Source: Gammaproteobacteria bacterium (GTDB lineage: Bacteria; Pseudomonadota; Gammaproteobacteria; Steroidobacterales; Steroidobacteraceae). From it: 64,000 nucleotides of DNA. Numbering within the stretch: the first letter of the stretch is position 1; the number at the start of each line of letters is the position of its first letter. Position numbers and translations under genes: made by a program. The stretch is taken from positions 248,001 to 312,000 of the forward strand of contig PKRE01000001.1 of the NCBI GenBank assembly GCA_017577615.1. The letters run 5' to 3'. Of the stretch, positions 1 to 8,988 are shown piece after piece. Below the pieces are notes generated by a model. The model ran no database searches, had not been told where the DNA came from, and saw only the letters and a program-made list of their open reading frames with translations.

Positions 1-60
1 GATCTCGCATTCAATGCGATCGGTGCCAACATTGGCCCGCTACCGGCTTGGTGGATCTGA
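1..60 (+). CDS. 3' end of an unidentified gene
   Basis: Frame 1 is open from the first base for 19 codons, ending in residues NIGPLPAWWI and a TGA at 58-60. That TGA overlaps the ATG of the next gene (TGATG), the arrangement seen at several other translationally coupled pairs in this window, which suggests a real gene terminus. The fragment is too short to identify; no function is proposed. Confidence 0.45.
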   Translation, partial: DLAFNAIGANIGPLPAWWI

Positions 61-344
61 TGGTGAGCTCGGATTTGCGTAACAAGCTTGCCGAGCTGCA
101 CGCGGAGCTCGCCCGCACGAATAGGGTTGACGCGCAATCCCGGGAGCTTCTTGCCACGCTTGCCGACGACATCGCACGGCTGCTCGGCCCGCCTGCGCCG
201 ACATCCGAGCGCGCGGAAAGCACGGTGCGCCGGGAGACGTCTGAGCGCCTCGAGGAGCTGGCTGTACAGTTCGACGCCGAGCATCCCGCGCTCAGCACCG
301 CCATACGCCGAGTGATCGATGCATTGGCCAAGGCGGGCATCTGA
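60..344 (+). CDS. DUF4404 family small protein
   Basis: This 94-residue soluble protein matches the pattern of the DUF4404 family: an N-terminal LRNKLAELHAEL helix, a second helix ending in a DDIARLLG-like segment, and a C-terminal LEELAVQFDAEHPALSTAIR block leading to a final helix. The family has no assigned biochemical role that I know of. The ATG at 60 is preferred over an upstream TTG at 48 because it overlaps the stop of the preceding reading frame (TGATG), implying translational coupling. No signal peptide or membrane segment is visible. Family call is by recognition of sequence pattern; function is unknown. Confidence 0.7.
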   Translation: MVSSDLRNKLAELHAELARTNRVDAQSRELLATLADDIARLLGPPAPTSERAESTVRRETSERLEELAVQFDAEHPALSTAIRRVIDALAKAGI

Positions 345-580
345 CGGGCAGATGGGATCGTCCAGATTGGCTCGGTACCATTAGGTCGACCCGCGCGCTC
401 GTGCATCCTCCGGAGCACGCTCGATATCGTCGCGTCAGCCCGATGAGGAACCTCTGAAAGACTTCTTAGGGAAGAGCGCGATGCTGCAAAAGGAATAGCG
501 CCATACGCTCATCGGGGGTACATTGCGCAGAGGCCAATCGAGCCCATCCTTGTTGATGATTGAACACACCGATACCAGCG

Positions 581-1006
581 ATGTACGACGCCAACAACGT
601 ATTCGCGAGGATTCTGCGCGGCGAGCTGCCCGCCGCCAAAGTTTACGAGACCGATAAAGTGCTTGCCTTCATGGATGCCATGCCCCAGTCGGACGGGCAC
701 ACGCTCGTGATCCCGAAGGCGCAAGCGCGCAATTTTTTCGATGTCGACCCCGACACGCTCGCAGAGCTGATCAAGGCCACACAGATCGTCGCGCGCGGTG
801 TCAAGCGGGCGTTCAACCCGGACGGCATACGTATCGCCCAGTTCAACGACCCAGCTGCGGGTCAGACCGTGTTTCATCTGCACTTCCACATCATTCCCTG
901 CTACGAGAACCAAGCGCTGCGAGCGCATTCACGCGAGATGGCTGATCCCGCCGTGCTCAAAGCTCACGCAGAGAGAATCAAGGCCGCGCTGGAATCGGGT
1001 GCCTAG
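581..1006 (+). CDS. HIT family protein (Hint-like nucleotide hydrolase)
   Basis: A 141-residue histidine-triad protein. The family signature HLHFHIIP lies at residues 99-106, with the three histidines at 99, 101 and 103; the central one is the expected catalytic nucleophile. An N-terminal NVFARILRGELPAAKVYE block and a DGHTLVIPK segment are also typical. Such proteins hydrolyse nucleotide-ribosyl phosphoramidates or related nucleotides in the cytoplasm; the exact substrate cannot be read from sequence. The ATG at 581 is chosen over an in-frame TTG at 560 because it begins at the conserved YDANNVFARI start. It stands 74 bases upstream of acs in the same direction. Confidence 0.9.
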   Translation: MYDANNVFARILRGELPAAKVYETDKVLAFMDAMPQSDGHTLVIPKAQARNFFDVDPDTLAELIKATQIVARGVKRAFNPDGIRIAQFNDPAAGQTVFHLHFHIIPCYENQALRAHSREMADPAVLKAHAERIKAALESGA

Positions 1007-1079
1007 GCGAGAACGTCAGCGCTACCGCCCACGATCCCGGCCGACAAACATCAAGAACGAAGGGGGTCCAATAACAACT

Positions 1080-3032
1080 ATGACCATTTTCAAAGTGCCG
1101 GAAGACTTTGCTGCGTTGGCACACTTGCGCCACGCGGATTATCAGCGGCTGTACGAGGAATCCATCAAAGATCCGCACGGATTCTGGGCTCGTATGGGTC
1201 GGCGCATTGACTGGATTCAACCCTATACGAAGGTCAAGGACACGAGCTTCGATCTGCAAGACTTCCGCATCCGTTGGTACTACGACGGCAAGCTGAACGT
1301 TTCGGCCAATTGTCTGGATCGGCATCTGACGAAACGCGGCGACAAGATCGCCATCATCTGGGAAGGCGACGATCCGCGCCTGTCTGAAACCATCACCTAT
1401 CGTCAGCTGTACGAGCGTGTGTGTCAGTGTGCGAACGCGCTCAAGTCGCTGGGCGTGCAGAAAGGCGACCGGGTTACGATCTATCTACCGATGATCCCGG
1501 AAGCCGCGATCGCAATGCTCGCGTGTGCGCGCATCGGCGCCATACATTCGGTCGTCTTCGGCGGATTCTCGTCGGACTCGCTCGCCGGACGTATCGCAGA
1601 TTGCGGCGCCTCCGTCGTCATCACCGCCGATGAAGGCATTCGTGGCGGCAAGCGCATTCCGCTGAAAGTGAACGTGGATCATGCGTTGCAGGATCCACAG
1701 ACCGCGAGCGTCAAGCACGTCCTCGTCGTGCGTCGCCTTGGCACGCGCGTGCACATGGAACCAGGTCGCGATCACTGGTTCGACGAGCTGGTCGCAACAC
1801 AGCCGAAAGAATGTCCACCGGTGCCCGTTGACGCCGAAGATCCCTTGTTCATCCTCTATACGTCGGGCTCGACGGGCAAACCGAAGGGCGTGCTGCACAC
1901 GAGCGGCGGCTACCTCGTATACGCATCGCTGACGCACGAGCTCGTGTTCGACCTGCGGGAAGACGACATCTATTGGTGCACCGCGGACGTCGGCTGGGTC
2001 ACGGGCCACAGCTATGTCGTCTACGGGCCGCTTGCGAATGGCGCCACGACGCTGATGTTCGAAGGCGTCCCGAACTACCCTGATCCCGGGCGCTTCTGGC
2101 AGGTCGTGGACAAGCATCGCGTGACGATCTTCTACACTGCGCCGACTGCCATTCGCGCGCTCATGCGCGAAGGCGAATTGCCGGTGCGCCAATGGTCGCG
2201 CAAGTCGCTGCGACTGCTCGGCACGGTGGGCGAGCCCATCAATCCCGAGGCATGGGAGTGGTATCACCGTGTCGTGGGAGACGGACGCTGCCCGATCGTC
2301 GACACGTGGTGGCAAACGGAAACGGGCGGAGTCCTCATCTCGCCGCTGCCCGGTGCGACGGATCTCAAACCTGGCTCGGCAACCCTGCCGTTCTTCGGCA
2401 TCAAGCCCGCAATCGTCGACAACGAGGGCAAGGTGCTCGAGGGAGCATGCGAGGGGAACCTCGTGATAACGGATAGCTGGCCTGGTCAGATGCGCACTGT
2501 CTACGGTGCGCACGATCGGTTCATCGAGACCTACTTCACGACCTTCCCAGGCATGTACTTCACCGGCGACGGCGCACGGCGCGACGAGGACGGTTACTAC
2601 TGGATCACCGGACGCGTCGACGACGTGCTCAATGTCGCGGGCCATAGGCTGGGCACAGCCGAGATCGAAAGCGCCCTCGTCGCGCACCCCAAGGTTGCCG
2701 AAGCGGCGGTTGTCGGCTACCCGCACGAGATCAAGGGACAGGGTATCTACGTCTTCGTGACACTGATCGCCGGCGTAGAGCCGACCGAGAGGCTGCGCGG
2801 CGAGCTGCGTGATTGGGTTCGTAGAGAGATTGGCCCCATTGCCACACCGGATTTCATCCAGTGGGCACCCAATCTGCCGAAAACTCGCTCGGGCAAGATC
2901 ATGCGCCGAATCTTGCGCAAGATCGTCGCCAACGAACTCGATCTCGGAGATGTCTCCACGCTTGCGGACCCGAGCGTCGTTGAGAGTCTCGTGCGCGATC
3001 GCATGAACGTTCCTGGTCGCGGACATCATTGA
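1080..3032 (+). CDS. acs: acetyl-coenzyme A synthetase
   Basis: AMP-forming acetyl-CoA synthetase of 650 residues, the usual length for the family. It activates acetate with ATP and CoA. Visible family motifs, in order: an FWARMGRRIDW N-terminal domain, the phosphate loop YTSGSTGKPKG, the adenine/acyl-pocket WWQTETGG, the hinge region YFTGDGARRDEDGYYWITGR, and the C-terminal PKTRSGKIMRR, whose lysine is the acetylation-controlled catalytic residue in characterised enzymes. The ATG at 1080 is chosen because the protein then begins at the normal Acs N-terminus and an AGGGGG stretch lies about 14 bases upstream; the open frame further upstream runs through the HIT gene. A neighbouring propionyl-CoA specificity cannot be excluded but Acs is favoured. 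Confidence 0.93.
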   Translation: MTIFKVPEDFAALAHLRHADYQRLYEESIKDPHGFWARMGRRIDWIQPYTKVKDTSFDLQDFRIRWYYDGKLNVSANCLDRHLTKRGDKIAIIWEGDDPRLSETITYRQLYERVCQCANALKSLGVQKGDRVTIYLPMIPEAAIAMLACARIGAIHSVVFGGFSSDSLAGRIADCGASVVITADEGIRGGKRIPLKVNVDHALQDPQTASVKHVLVVRRLGTRVHMEPGRDHWFDELVATQPKECPPVPVDAEDPLFILYTSGSTGKPKGVLHTSGGYLVYASLTHELVFDLREDDIYWCTADVGWVTGHSYVVYGPLANGATTLMFEGVPNYPDPGRFWQVVDKHRVTIFYTAPTAIRALMREGELPVRQWSRKSLRLLGTVGEPINPEAWEWYHRVVGDGRCPIVDTWWQTETGGVLISPLPGATDLKPGSATLPFFGIKPAIVDNEGKVLEGACEGNLVITDSWPGQMRTVYGAHDRFIETYFTTFPGMYFTGDGARRDEDGYYWITGRVDDVLNVAGHRLGTAEIESALVAHPKVAEAAVVGYPHEIKGQGIYVFVTLIAGVEPTERLRGELRDWVRREIGPIATPDFIQWAPNLPKTRSGKIMRRILRKIVANELDLGDVSTLADPSVVESLVRDRMNVPGRGHH

Positions 3033-3038
3033 GGCAGG

Positions 3039-3116
3039 TGCTGGGCGCTGGGCACTGGGCTCTAAATCGACGCGCGTATGCTCGCCAGCTCCAAGTCCCC
3101 AGCCTCCAGCCTCGTG
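3039..3116. repeat. inverted heptamer array (CTGGGCN type) between convergent genes
   Basis: The left arm (about 3039-3063) reads as three near-identical 7-base units CTGGGCG/CTGGGCA/CTGGGCT. The right arm (about 3085-3116) is built from complementary units such as CCAGCCT and CCAGCTC. The arms can pair imperfectly into a long hairpin. It sits in the 119-base gap between the convergent acs and NlpC/P60 genes, so a bidirectional terminator-like role is possible. Similar arrays recur elsewhere in the window. Confidence 0.65.
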
Positions 3117-3151
3117 CTCTCAGGTCCCCGCGGCTGCCCGAGTCGCGCCAT

Positions 3152-3658
3152 TCAGAACAGGCGACCGGCGCCCACGAGGCGCGGGGCATAGAAGGCGTCG
3201 TCGAGTGTCCTGAGCTCGACCGATCTGCCTGTTTGCGGCGCATGCACGAAGCGGCCCTCGCCGGCGTAGATCGCCACGTGCGAGACACGCTTGCCGTTGA
3301 TACGAAAGAACAAGAGATCGCCGGGCGCCAGGCCGGAAAGTTTCACGGGCTTGGCTGCCCGGTATTGCTCGGCGGCAGTGCGTGGCACCGCGATGCCGAG
3401 CTGCGCGTGCACGTATCGCACGAGGCCACTGCAGTCGAAGCTGGAAGGGCCTGCTCCGCCCCACTGATACGGACGCCCCACGAGCGAGATTGCACGTAGC
3501 GCGATCTCCGTGCCGACCGAGGCACCCGGTATGTCTTGCGTCGGCAATCCAGCACGCCCGCCACTGTGCCTTGGCGTGGACGTGCACCCCTGCAACATGA
3601 CGCTGCAAGCGGCGAGCGCCAGCAGAAGGAATCGCGCCGATAAATACCGCATCTCCAC
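3152..3658 (-). CDS. NlpC/P60 family cell-wall hydrolase, lipoprotein
   Basis: A 168-residue secreted cysteine peptidase of the C40 type, expected to cut peptidoglycan stem peptides in the periplasm. Residues 5-25 form a lipoprotein signal ending in LQGC, so Cys25 would be lipidated. The NlpC/P60 domain covers about residues 50-165: catalytic Cys76 in FDCSGLVRY, His127 in VSHVAIY, and a third polar residue His139 in FVHAP. This is close to Spr/MepS and MepH in size and layout. It converges on acs with a heptamer-array hairpin between them. The closest relative among E. coli hydrolases cannot be fixed from sequence reading alone. Confidence 0.88.
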   Translation of the reverse strand: MEMRYLSARFLLLALAACSVMLQGCTSTPRHSGGRAGLPTQDIPGASVGTEIALRAISLVGRPYQWGGAGPSSFDCSGLVRYVHAQLGIAVPRTAAEQYRAAKPVKLSGLAPGDLLFFRINGKRVSHVAIYAGEGRFVHAPQTGRSVELRTLDDAFYAPRLVGAGRLF

Positions 3659-3754
3659 GGATCACAAAGGATGCCGCAGCAGACCGTAAGAGCCAAGCAC
3701 TGAACGCGATCTGAACGATGGACCACGACGCGCGTACTTTGTAGTGTCTAGCCC

Positions 3755-5410
3755 ATGCAGAGTCGTGCCCGATCCTTCATGTCTTTGACGCGCGTCTGGC
3801 TGCTCGCGGTCTTGCTTGCGCCGCTCGTCGACGCCGCCGAGCGCGACGCGCCGTGGCATCTCGTGAGCGCCGACGCGCTGCAGGGACACGTCGAATTCTT
3901 GGCGAGCGACCTGCTTGAAGGCCGCGCCGCTGCGACGCGTGGATACGACCTCGCCGCAACCTACGTTGCTGCGCAGTTCCGCCAATACGGACTGACGCCC
4001 GCGGGCGACGCCGATACCTACCTCCAGCACGTTCCGCTCATCGAAGCGACACCAGTGCTGCCCGGCTCGTCGGCACGTCTGGTGCGCGACTCGGACACGA
4101 TCGAGTTCGAGTACGGCACCGATTACCTTTCTCAAGCGGATTTTTCTTCGGCAAGCTCGACGCTCACCGCACCGCTCGTTTTCGTCGGCTACGGCATCGA
4201 GGCGCCGGAGCTCTCGTTCAACGACTTCGAGCATGTCGATGTCGAAGGTCGCATCGCTGTCGTCATCAGCGGCGCGCCTGCCACTTTTCCGAACAACCAG
4301 CGCGCGTATTACTCGTCGTTGCTCAAGAAGCTCTCTACCTTGACTGAAAAGGGCGCCGTCGGCGTGATCATGATCGACTCGCTCGTCGACGCACGCCGCC
4401 TGCCGTGGGAACGCCGAGTGGCCATGAGCTGGACGCCGCAGATGCGCTGGATCGGCGCAGATGGCCAGCCCCAGGACGCCTTTCCTGCTATCAAGCTGCG
4501 CTTCCACTTCAATCAGGAGTCGGCGGCGGCGTTGTTCGAGCAGGCGTCCGCGTCATTGGAGGAGGTGTTGGCGGCCGCCGATCGCGGGGAGCCGCAAGGC
4601 TTCGAGCTACCCGGCATGATGACCTTGTCTGCAACGACCGGCCTACGCCGCACCGAAAGTGCCAATGTGGTGGCCATGATCGAGGGCAGCGACCCGCAGC
4701 TCAAGAACGAATACGTCGTGGTCACTGCGCACTTGGATCATCTCGGTCGTGGCCCAAGTGTCGAGGGCGACGCCATCTACAACGGCGCGCACGATAATGC
4801 GGTCGGTGTGGCCATTCTGCTCGAGACCGCGCGTGCGCTCACAGCCGCGCACATCCAACCGAAGCGGTCAATTATGTTTGCCGCGCTCACTGCCGAAGAG
4901 CAAGGCTTGCTCGGCTCATCATTTTTGGTGCATTCATTGCGCGAGCAAGGCAGAACGGTCGTGGCGAATCTGAACATCGACATGCCGCTCACACAAGCGC
5001 GCACGTACGATATCGTGGCATTCGGCGCCGAGCATTCCACGCTCGGCGCCGCAGCGCGCCGTGCAGCCGCTGCAGAAGGATTGCGGCTGAGCCCGGATCC
5101 GCAGCCGGAAGAAGTCGTGTTCGTGCGCAGCGATCAGTTCTCGTTCGTGCGTCACGGTATCCCGGCCCTGATGCTTCACAGCGGCATCCAGCCGCGTGAC
5201 GAATCCATAGACCTGTTGGCGCTGCGTCGCGCTTTCTTCGCGGAACACTATCACCGCCCGAGCGACGATATGGCACTGCCGATCGACTACGAAGCTGCTG
5301 CGGACTTGGCGCGTGTTCAACTGCGCGTTCTGCTCGAGGCGGCCAACGGCCCGCGGCCTCGTTGGCGGCGTGGAGACTTCTTCGGCGAGGTGTTCGGCGC
5401 CAAACGGTAG
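3755..5410 (+). CDS. M28 family zinc aminopeptidase, secreted
   Basis: A 551-residue protein with an N-terminal signal peptide (LLAVLLAPLVDAA), a central protease-associated (PA) insert, and a C-terminal M28 metallopeptidase domain. The zinc-binding sequence is readable: HLDHLG (His, Asp), YNGAHDNAVG (bridging Asp), TAEEQGLLGS (catalytic Glu), NIDMPL (Asp) and HYHRPSDD (His). It should remove N-terminal amino acids from peptides in the periplasm or outside. Start at 3755 gives a normal signal sequence; a second Met at 3779 is possible. It is transcribed away from the NlpC/P60 gene across a gap of about 95 bases. Confidence 0.9.
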   Translation: MQSRARSFMSLTRVWLLAVLLAPLVDAAERDAPWHLVSADALQGHVEFLASDLLEGRAAATRGYDLAATYVAAQFRQYGLTPAGDADTYLQHVPLIEATPVLPGSSARLVRDSDTIEFEYGTDYLSQADFSSASSTLTAPLVFVGYGIEAPELSFNDFEHVDVEGRIAVVISGAPATFPNNQRAYYSSLLKKLSTLTEKGAVGVIMIDSLVDARRLPWERRVAMSWTPQMRWIGADGQPQDAFPAIKLRFHFNQESAAALFEQASASLEEVLAAADRGEPQGFELPGMMTLSATTGLRRTESANVVAMIEGSDPQLKNEYVVVTAHLDHLGRGPSVEGDAIYNGAHDNAVGVAILLETARALTAAHIQPKRSIMFAALTAEEQGLLGSSFLVHSLREQGRTVVANLNIDMPLTQARTYDIVAFGAEHSTLGAAARRAAAAEGLRLSPDPQPEEVVFVRSDQFSFVRHGIPALMLHSGIQPRDESIDLLALRRAFFAEHYHRPSDDMALPIDYEAAADLARVQLRVLLEAANGPRPRWRRGDFFGEVFGAKR

Positions 5411-5732
5411 GCGAGCGCCTGCCCAGCGCTCAGGCAAAAAAGAGGCCGTATCCTTACGATACGACCCCAAGTGCACAGCCGTCCTTCATGGCGTCCGATG
5501 GGTTCTCAGCGGGTGCCCCCATCGTCCTGGGGAGGTCCATGCGACGCGCTGTGCAGTGTTGAATGACTTAACGCACGACGAATGCATTTGGATCCCGGCG
5601 TCTGCGTCTGTCTGAACCGCAGACGCACGTCCAGACACAAGCAGCTCCCGGCGTGCTAGCCTGCCGTCGCAGCATGCTCAGAGCCGTACTGCGGCACCGA
5701 GGGGCAAGCCGCTCATACCGGAGCGCGTTGCG
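5411..5732. other. gene-free stretch with one perfect hairpin
   Basis: No convincing gene lies here between the convergent M28 peptidase and the LuxR-type regulator. The clearest structure is a perfect 9-base stem GCGTCTGCG (5598-5606) with its complement at 5618-5626 around an 11-base loop. There is no U-run on either strand, so it is not a standard intrinsic terminator, but its position downstream of both convergent genes would suit transcript-end stabilisation. The rest shows nothing I can support. Confidence 0.5.
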
Positions 5733-6422
5733 TCACTCGACCAGCTGGTTGCGCACAGCGTACGCGGCGATTTCCGCGTTGCTACGCATCCCCATCTTCT
5801 CGAGAATCCGTGCTCGATACGTGCTGACCGTCTTGACGCTGAGGCCGAGCTCATTGGCCATCACGGCGGGCGAGATGCCGCGCGCGATACGCGTGAACAC
5901 TTGCAGCTCGCGCTCGGAGAGTCGATTGTGCAAGGGTCCTTCCTCGTCCGCCGCGCACTCGGATGCGAGCAGCTCGGCCACCAGCGGAGTGATGTAACGT
6001 CGCCCCGTGCCTACGGCGCGAACGGCTTTCACGAGCTCCTCCGGCACGATCATCTTCGGCACGTAACCATTTGCACCGGCACGCATGAGACGCACGGCGA
6101 AGCTGCGTTCCGGATGCATGCTCAGCACCAGAATCCCAAGCTCCGGCAGCTCTCGGCGCAGGATCTTGAGCAGATCGATACCGCTCTGCCCAGGCAGGGT
6201 AATGTCGAGGACGACGACGTCGACCTTGAGCCCGTCTCGTAGCTGCTGAAGGGCTTCTTCAGCCGAGCCGGCTTCGCCGACCACCTCCATATCGGGCTCA
6301 TCGCTCAGCATCTCTCGCACGCCTGCACGCAGAATGGCGTGATCGTCGACGATGAAAACCCGGATCGGCGTCTGAGCGGCCGGAATGCTCTCCTGACCTT
6401 CGTTCTCTCTCACGTCCAACAT
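5733..6422 (-). CDS. LuxR/NarL-type response regulator
   Basis: A 229-residue two-component regulator. The receiver domain covers about residues 20-135, with the acidic pair in FIVDDH, the phospho-acceptor Asp73 in VVVLDITLPG, and the conserved lysine in YVPKMI. The LuxR-type HTH occupies about 165-225 (LSERELQVF, then VKTVSTYRARILEKM). Its start codon overlaps the stop of the Fis-type HTH gene by one base (TGATG), so the two are co-translated, and the histidine kinase lies just upstream in the same direction. The signal and targets are not evident. Confidence 0.92.
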   Translation of the reverse strand: MLDVRENEGQESIPAAQTPIRVFIVDDHAILRAGVREMLSDEPDMEVVGEAGSAEEALQQLRDGLKVDVVVLDITLPGQSGIDLLKILRRELPELGILVLSMHPERSFAVRLMRAGANGYVPKMIVPEELVKAVRAVGTGRRYITPLVAELLASECAADEEGPLHNRLSERELQVFTRIARGISPAVMANELGLSVKTVSTYRARILEKMGMRSNAEIAAYAVRNQLVE

Positions 6423-6757
6423 CAGTCGGATACCTCAGTGAGCTCTCCGCGCATACCCGTGACTTGGATGCTGTGATCCACGGGCAAACCCGCGTCCAAG
6501 ACCACACCTTGCGCGCGATATGCGTTCAAGCGGTTGTACAAGGTCTTCAGACTCACCCCCAGTAACGCTGCCGCACGCGTCTTGTTTCCTCCACATTTTC
6601 TCAGCGTCGCGTAGATCATCCAGCGCTCGACATCCGCCAGATTCGTGCCGACGGGAATGCGCAAAGCACGAATCTCGCCCGGATCCTGAGCCGCGTGCGA
6701 CGCATACGGCGAATGAACATCTGCGCTGCGTGCACCATCGGTCATTTGGTTCTCCAT
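6422..6757 (-). CDS. free-standing Fis-type HTH protein
   Basis: A 111-residue protein whose middle (about residues 38-78) is the DNA-binding domain normally found at the end of NtrC-family sigma54 activators: LADVERWMIYATLRKCGGNK, then TRAAALLGVSLKTLYNRL. No receiver or AAA+ domain is present, so it cannot itself open a sigma54 promoter; it probably binds DNA as a dimer like Fis. It lies between a histidine kinase and a response regulator, coupled to the latter by TGATG. An AGGAG sits about 8 bases before the ATG. Function is inferred from fold and context only. Confidence 0.82.
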   Translation of the reverse strand: MENQMTDGARSADVHSPYASHAAQDPGEIRALRIPVGTNLADVERWMIYATLRKCGGNKTRAAALLGVSLKTLYNRLNAYRAQGVVLDAGLPVDHSIQVTGMRGELTEVSD

Positions 6758-6844
6758 AGCGATGCTCCTGGGTCGGTCATCTTTACAGTATCCACGGAGA
6801 GAACGGACTAGGGCGGGTGAAAAGTTCCCTCGGACCGCGTTTTT

Positions 6845-8326
6845 TCACATTGCGTTGCGTAGGAAATTGCCGACATCGGCTCCAGCGCTCGAGCGATCAC
6901 CAGTCGGTGCGTTCGGTATGAATGCTTCGACGACGGTGCCCTGGCCATCCGGCCCGCGCCCAATGTTGAAGCGACCTCCCAGTTGACGCATCCGTTCGCG
7001 CATGCCGACTATCCCGTGAGACTTCGGTTTCCCCAGCGCCCCTTCGGCAATACCCACGCCATCGTCCGCAATACGCAAACGGATCCCCGCAGGCTCGCGT
7101 TTGAGCGCAATGTGCACACGGCTTGCTTGCGCATGCTTGGCGATGTTCGTGAGTGTCTCTTGCACGATGCGGTAGAGCGCGATCGACCAGCTCGGGTCCA
7201 TCTCGTCGAAGTCCTCGTCGATCTCGACCTCGCAAGACAGGCCCGTGCGACGCGAGAACTCCTCGCAATGCGACCTGAGCGCATACGCGAGCCCCAGACT
7301 GTCGAGCTGACTTGGACGCAGGCCCTCGATGACCTCCTGCTTGAGCTCCACTGTCTCAGCGAGCGTCTGCAGCACGCGCTGCAAACGCTCTCGCAGCTCA
7401 CGCGCGTCCTCCGGAATCCGGCGCAGGATCCAGTTCAGATCCATGTTGATGGCGGTCAGATTGCTGCCGAAGGTGTCGTGCAGCTCGCGAGCGATGCTTG
7501 CCTTCTCCTCTTCCGAGACACGGATCAGGTGCTGCGACAGCTCCGCGAGCTCGGAGGTGCGTTGCTCGACCAAATGATTGAGATGCTGATTCGCTTCGAG
7601 CAGCGCTCCCTCGGCACGCGCCCGCGCAGCCACGTAGCGCTGCAGAAGCTTGTGCAAGCCGATCAGCACCGCCACGGTCACGATTGTGGTGAGTAACGCA
7701 ACGCCCAGCGTGATCCACACATCGCGCAGCACGGCTTTGCCAAGGGCATCGATACGCGCGTCCTCCTCGACCAGCAGCCGCTCGACGATGCTGCGCACGC
7801 GATCCATCGTTTCCGTTGCGCGGCTCGTGCCGTCCAGGTCGGTGGTGCCGCTCGGACCCGGCCGTGGACTGCGCTCGATGACCTGCTCGAGCCGCGCGAT
7901 GGCGGCCGCCGTGAAGCGCTCGAGCTCGGCAATGTCGTCTTGGCGATCGGGATCCTCTGCCATGAGGTTGGCGAGGCGATCGAGCTCCACTCGCCAACCG
8001 CGCATCGCGCGGTAGTAGGGGGTGAGATACTCAGTATCGCCAGTCAGCAGATACCCACGCTGGCTCGACTCCGCAGTCGTGATGACTGATTGGAAAGTGC
8101 TCAGCGCACGTTTGATCTCGTACGAGCGCGCGTAGTGCGCATTCGTATCCATGGCGCGTCCGGTGTTGACGATGAGCAACGACGCGTTGATCACCAGCAG
8201 CGCGATCGAGACGAAAATGACTGCGACTACGTGCAGGGGCACGCGAGCGTCCGCTACTAGAGGCGTGGCCGCCGGTGGCTCCGCCTCGCGGTCAGTGAGG
8301 GCCAGCGCCTCAGAATGTTCGGCCAT
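6845..8326 (-). CDS. CHASE3-type sensor histidine kinase
   Basis: A 493-residue membrane kinase of the HisKA_3 class that pairs with LuxR-type regulators. Two membrane helices (about 31-53 and 203-225) enclose a periplasmic CHASE3-like four-helix domain (QRGYLLTGDTEYL is the family hallmark). A coiled coil (about 235-275) leads to the HisKA_3 box with phospho-acceptor His283 in ARELHDTFGSN. An HATPase domain follows with the N box (NIAKHAQ) and a G-rich DDGVGIAEG. The Met at 8326 is chosen because the 25 residues encoded upstream look non-coding; a start at 8401 is possible. Forms an operon with the Fis-type and LuxR-type genes downstream. Ligand unknown. Confidence 0.9.
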   Translation of the reverse strand: MAEHSEALALTDREAEPPAATPLVADARVPLHVVAVIFVSIALLVINASLLIVNTGRAMDTNAHYARSYEIKRALSTFQSVITTAESSQRGYLLTGDTEYLTPYYRAMRGWRVELDRLANLMAEDPDRQDDIAELERFTAAAIARLEQVIERSPRPGPSGTTDLDGTSRATETMDRVRSIVERLLVEEDARIDALGKAVLRDVWITLGVALLTTIVTVAVLIGLHKLLQRYVAARARAEGALLEANQHLNHLVEQRTSELAELSQHLIRVSEEEKASIARELHDTFGSNLTAINMDLNWILRRIPEDARELRERLQRVLQTLAETVELKQEVIEGLRPSQLDSLGLAYALRSHCEEFSRRTGLSCEVEIDEDFDEMDPSWSIALYRIVQETLTNIAKHAQASRVHIALKREPAGIRLRIADDGVGIAEGALGKPKSHGIVGMRERMRQLGGRFNIGRGPDGQGTVVEAFIPNAPTGDRSSAGADVGNFLRNAM

Positions 8327-8553
8327 CGGATCGTGGATGTTCCTGGAATCACGGTAACGTGTGCGGTGAAATTGATGTTCCGTCGTCGTCTTTTGCCGCA
8401 ATGTGGCTGCGGCTTGGCTCTCAGCCAGGAACTGCGCACGCTATGGGAACGTTTCCGACGTGTGCTCCGCATTGCCTCGTGCACAGGCATAACGATTCGG
8501 AACGGCGGCGGGCGTTCACTCGGTGCGCATGCAGAACCGCTAGGACTCAGCTC

Positions 8554-8988
8554 ATGAAGGCTCACAGCACTTGGCTAGCAGCACTCTGGATCGCGGCCAG
8601 CGGCGCACTTGCACTTGCGGGTTGCAATCAGACCAACTCGCCCGATGAGGCGCGTAGTGAGCTCGCGGATGCGCAAGCGCAAGCACAACGCGATCTGGCC
8701 GATGCGCAACGGGAAGCACGCGAACGGATGGCGCAAGCGCGACAAGAGCTGCTGCGGGCACAGGAGCGAGGCGAGAACACGGCCAGCAAAGCGCAAGAGG
8801 CAAGCCAAGCGCAGGCGCAGAACGAATATGAGGTCGCCGTCGCTCGCGCCGAAGCCACACATCGCGTCGCGATCGCAGAATGCGAGACATTGACAGGGGC
8901 GGCCCAGGCAGATTGTAAGCAGCGAGCCCAACGCGAGCTCGAACGTGCGATACGCCACGCCGAAGCGCGCCGCAGCGGCACGGGGTGA
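8554..8988 (+). CDS. small coiled-coil lipoprotein
   Basis: A 144-residue protein with a lipoprotein signal (residues 1-24, ending LALAGC) followed by a highly charged Ala/Gln/Glu/Arg-rich segment (about 30-100) that should form one long helix or coiled coil. A short region with two cysteines (AECETLTGAAQADCKQ) precedes a final helix. It resembles small envelope lipoproteins of proteobacteria that are often linked to stress, but I cannot place it in a named family. Its stop overlaps the start of the BON-domain lipoprotein (TGATG), so the pair should be co-translated. Cellular role unknown. Confidence 0.75.
   Translation: MKAHSTWLAALWIAASGALALAGCNQTNSPDEARSELADAQAQAQRDLADAQREARERMAQARQELLRAQERGENTASKAQEASQAQAQNEYEVAVARAEATHRVAIAECETLTGAAQADCKQRAQRELERAIRHAEARRSGTG

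Noticed and set aside
1485..3029. A 514-codon open frame antisense to acs
   Set aside because: It mirrors acs exactly, is rich in Arg, His and Asp, shows no domain, and is the usual shadow of a GC-rich gene.
5434..5446. GCCTG/CAGGC hairpin followed by an A-run after the M28 gene
   Set aside because: The run is A on the coding strand, and on the other strand the T-run precedes the stem, so it is not an intrinsic terminator in either direction.
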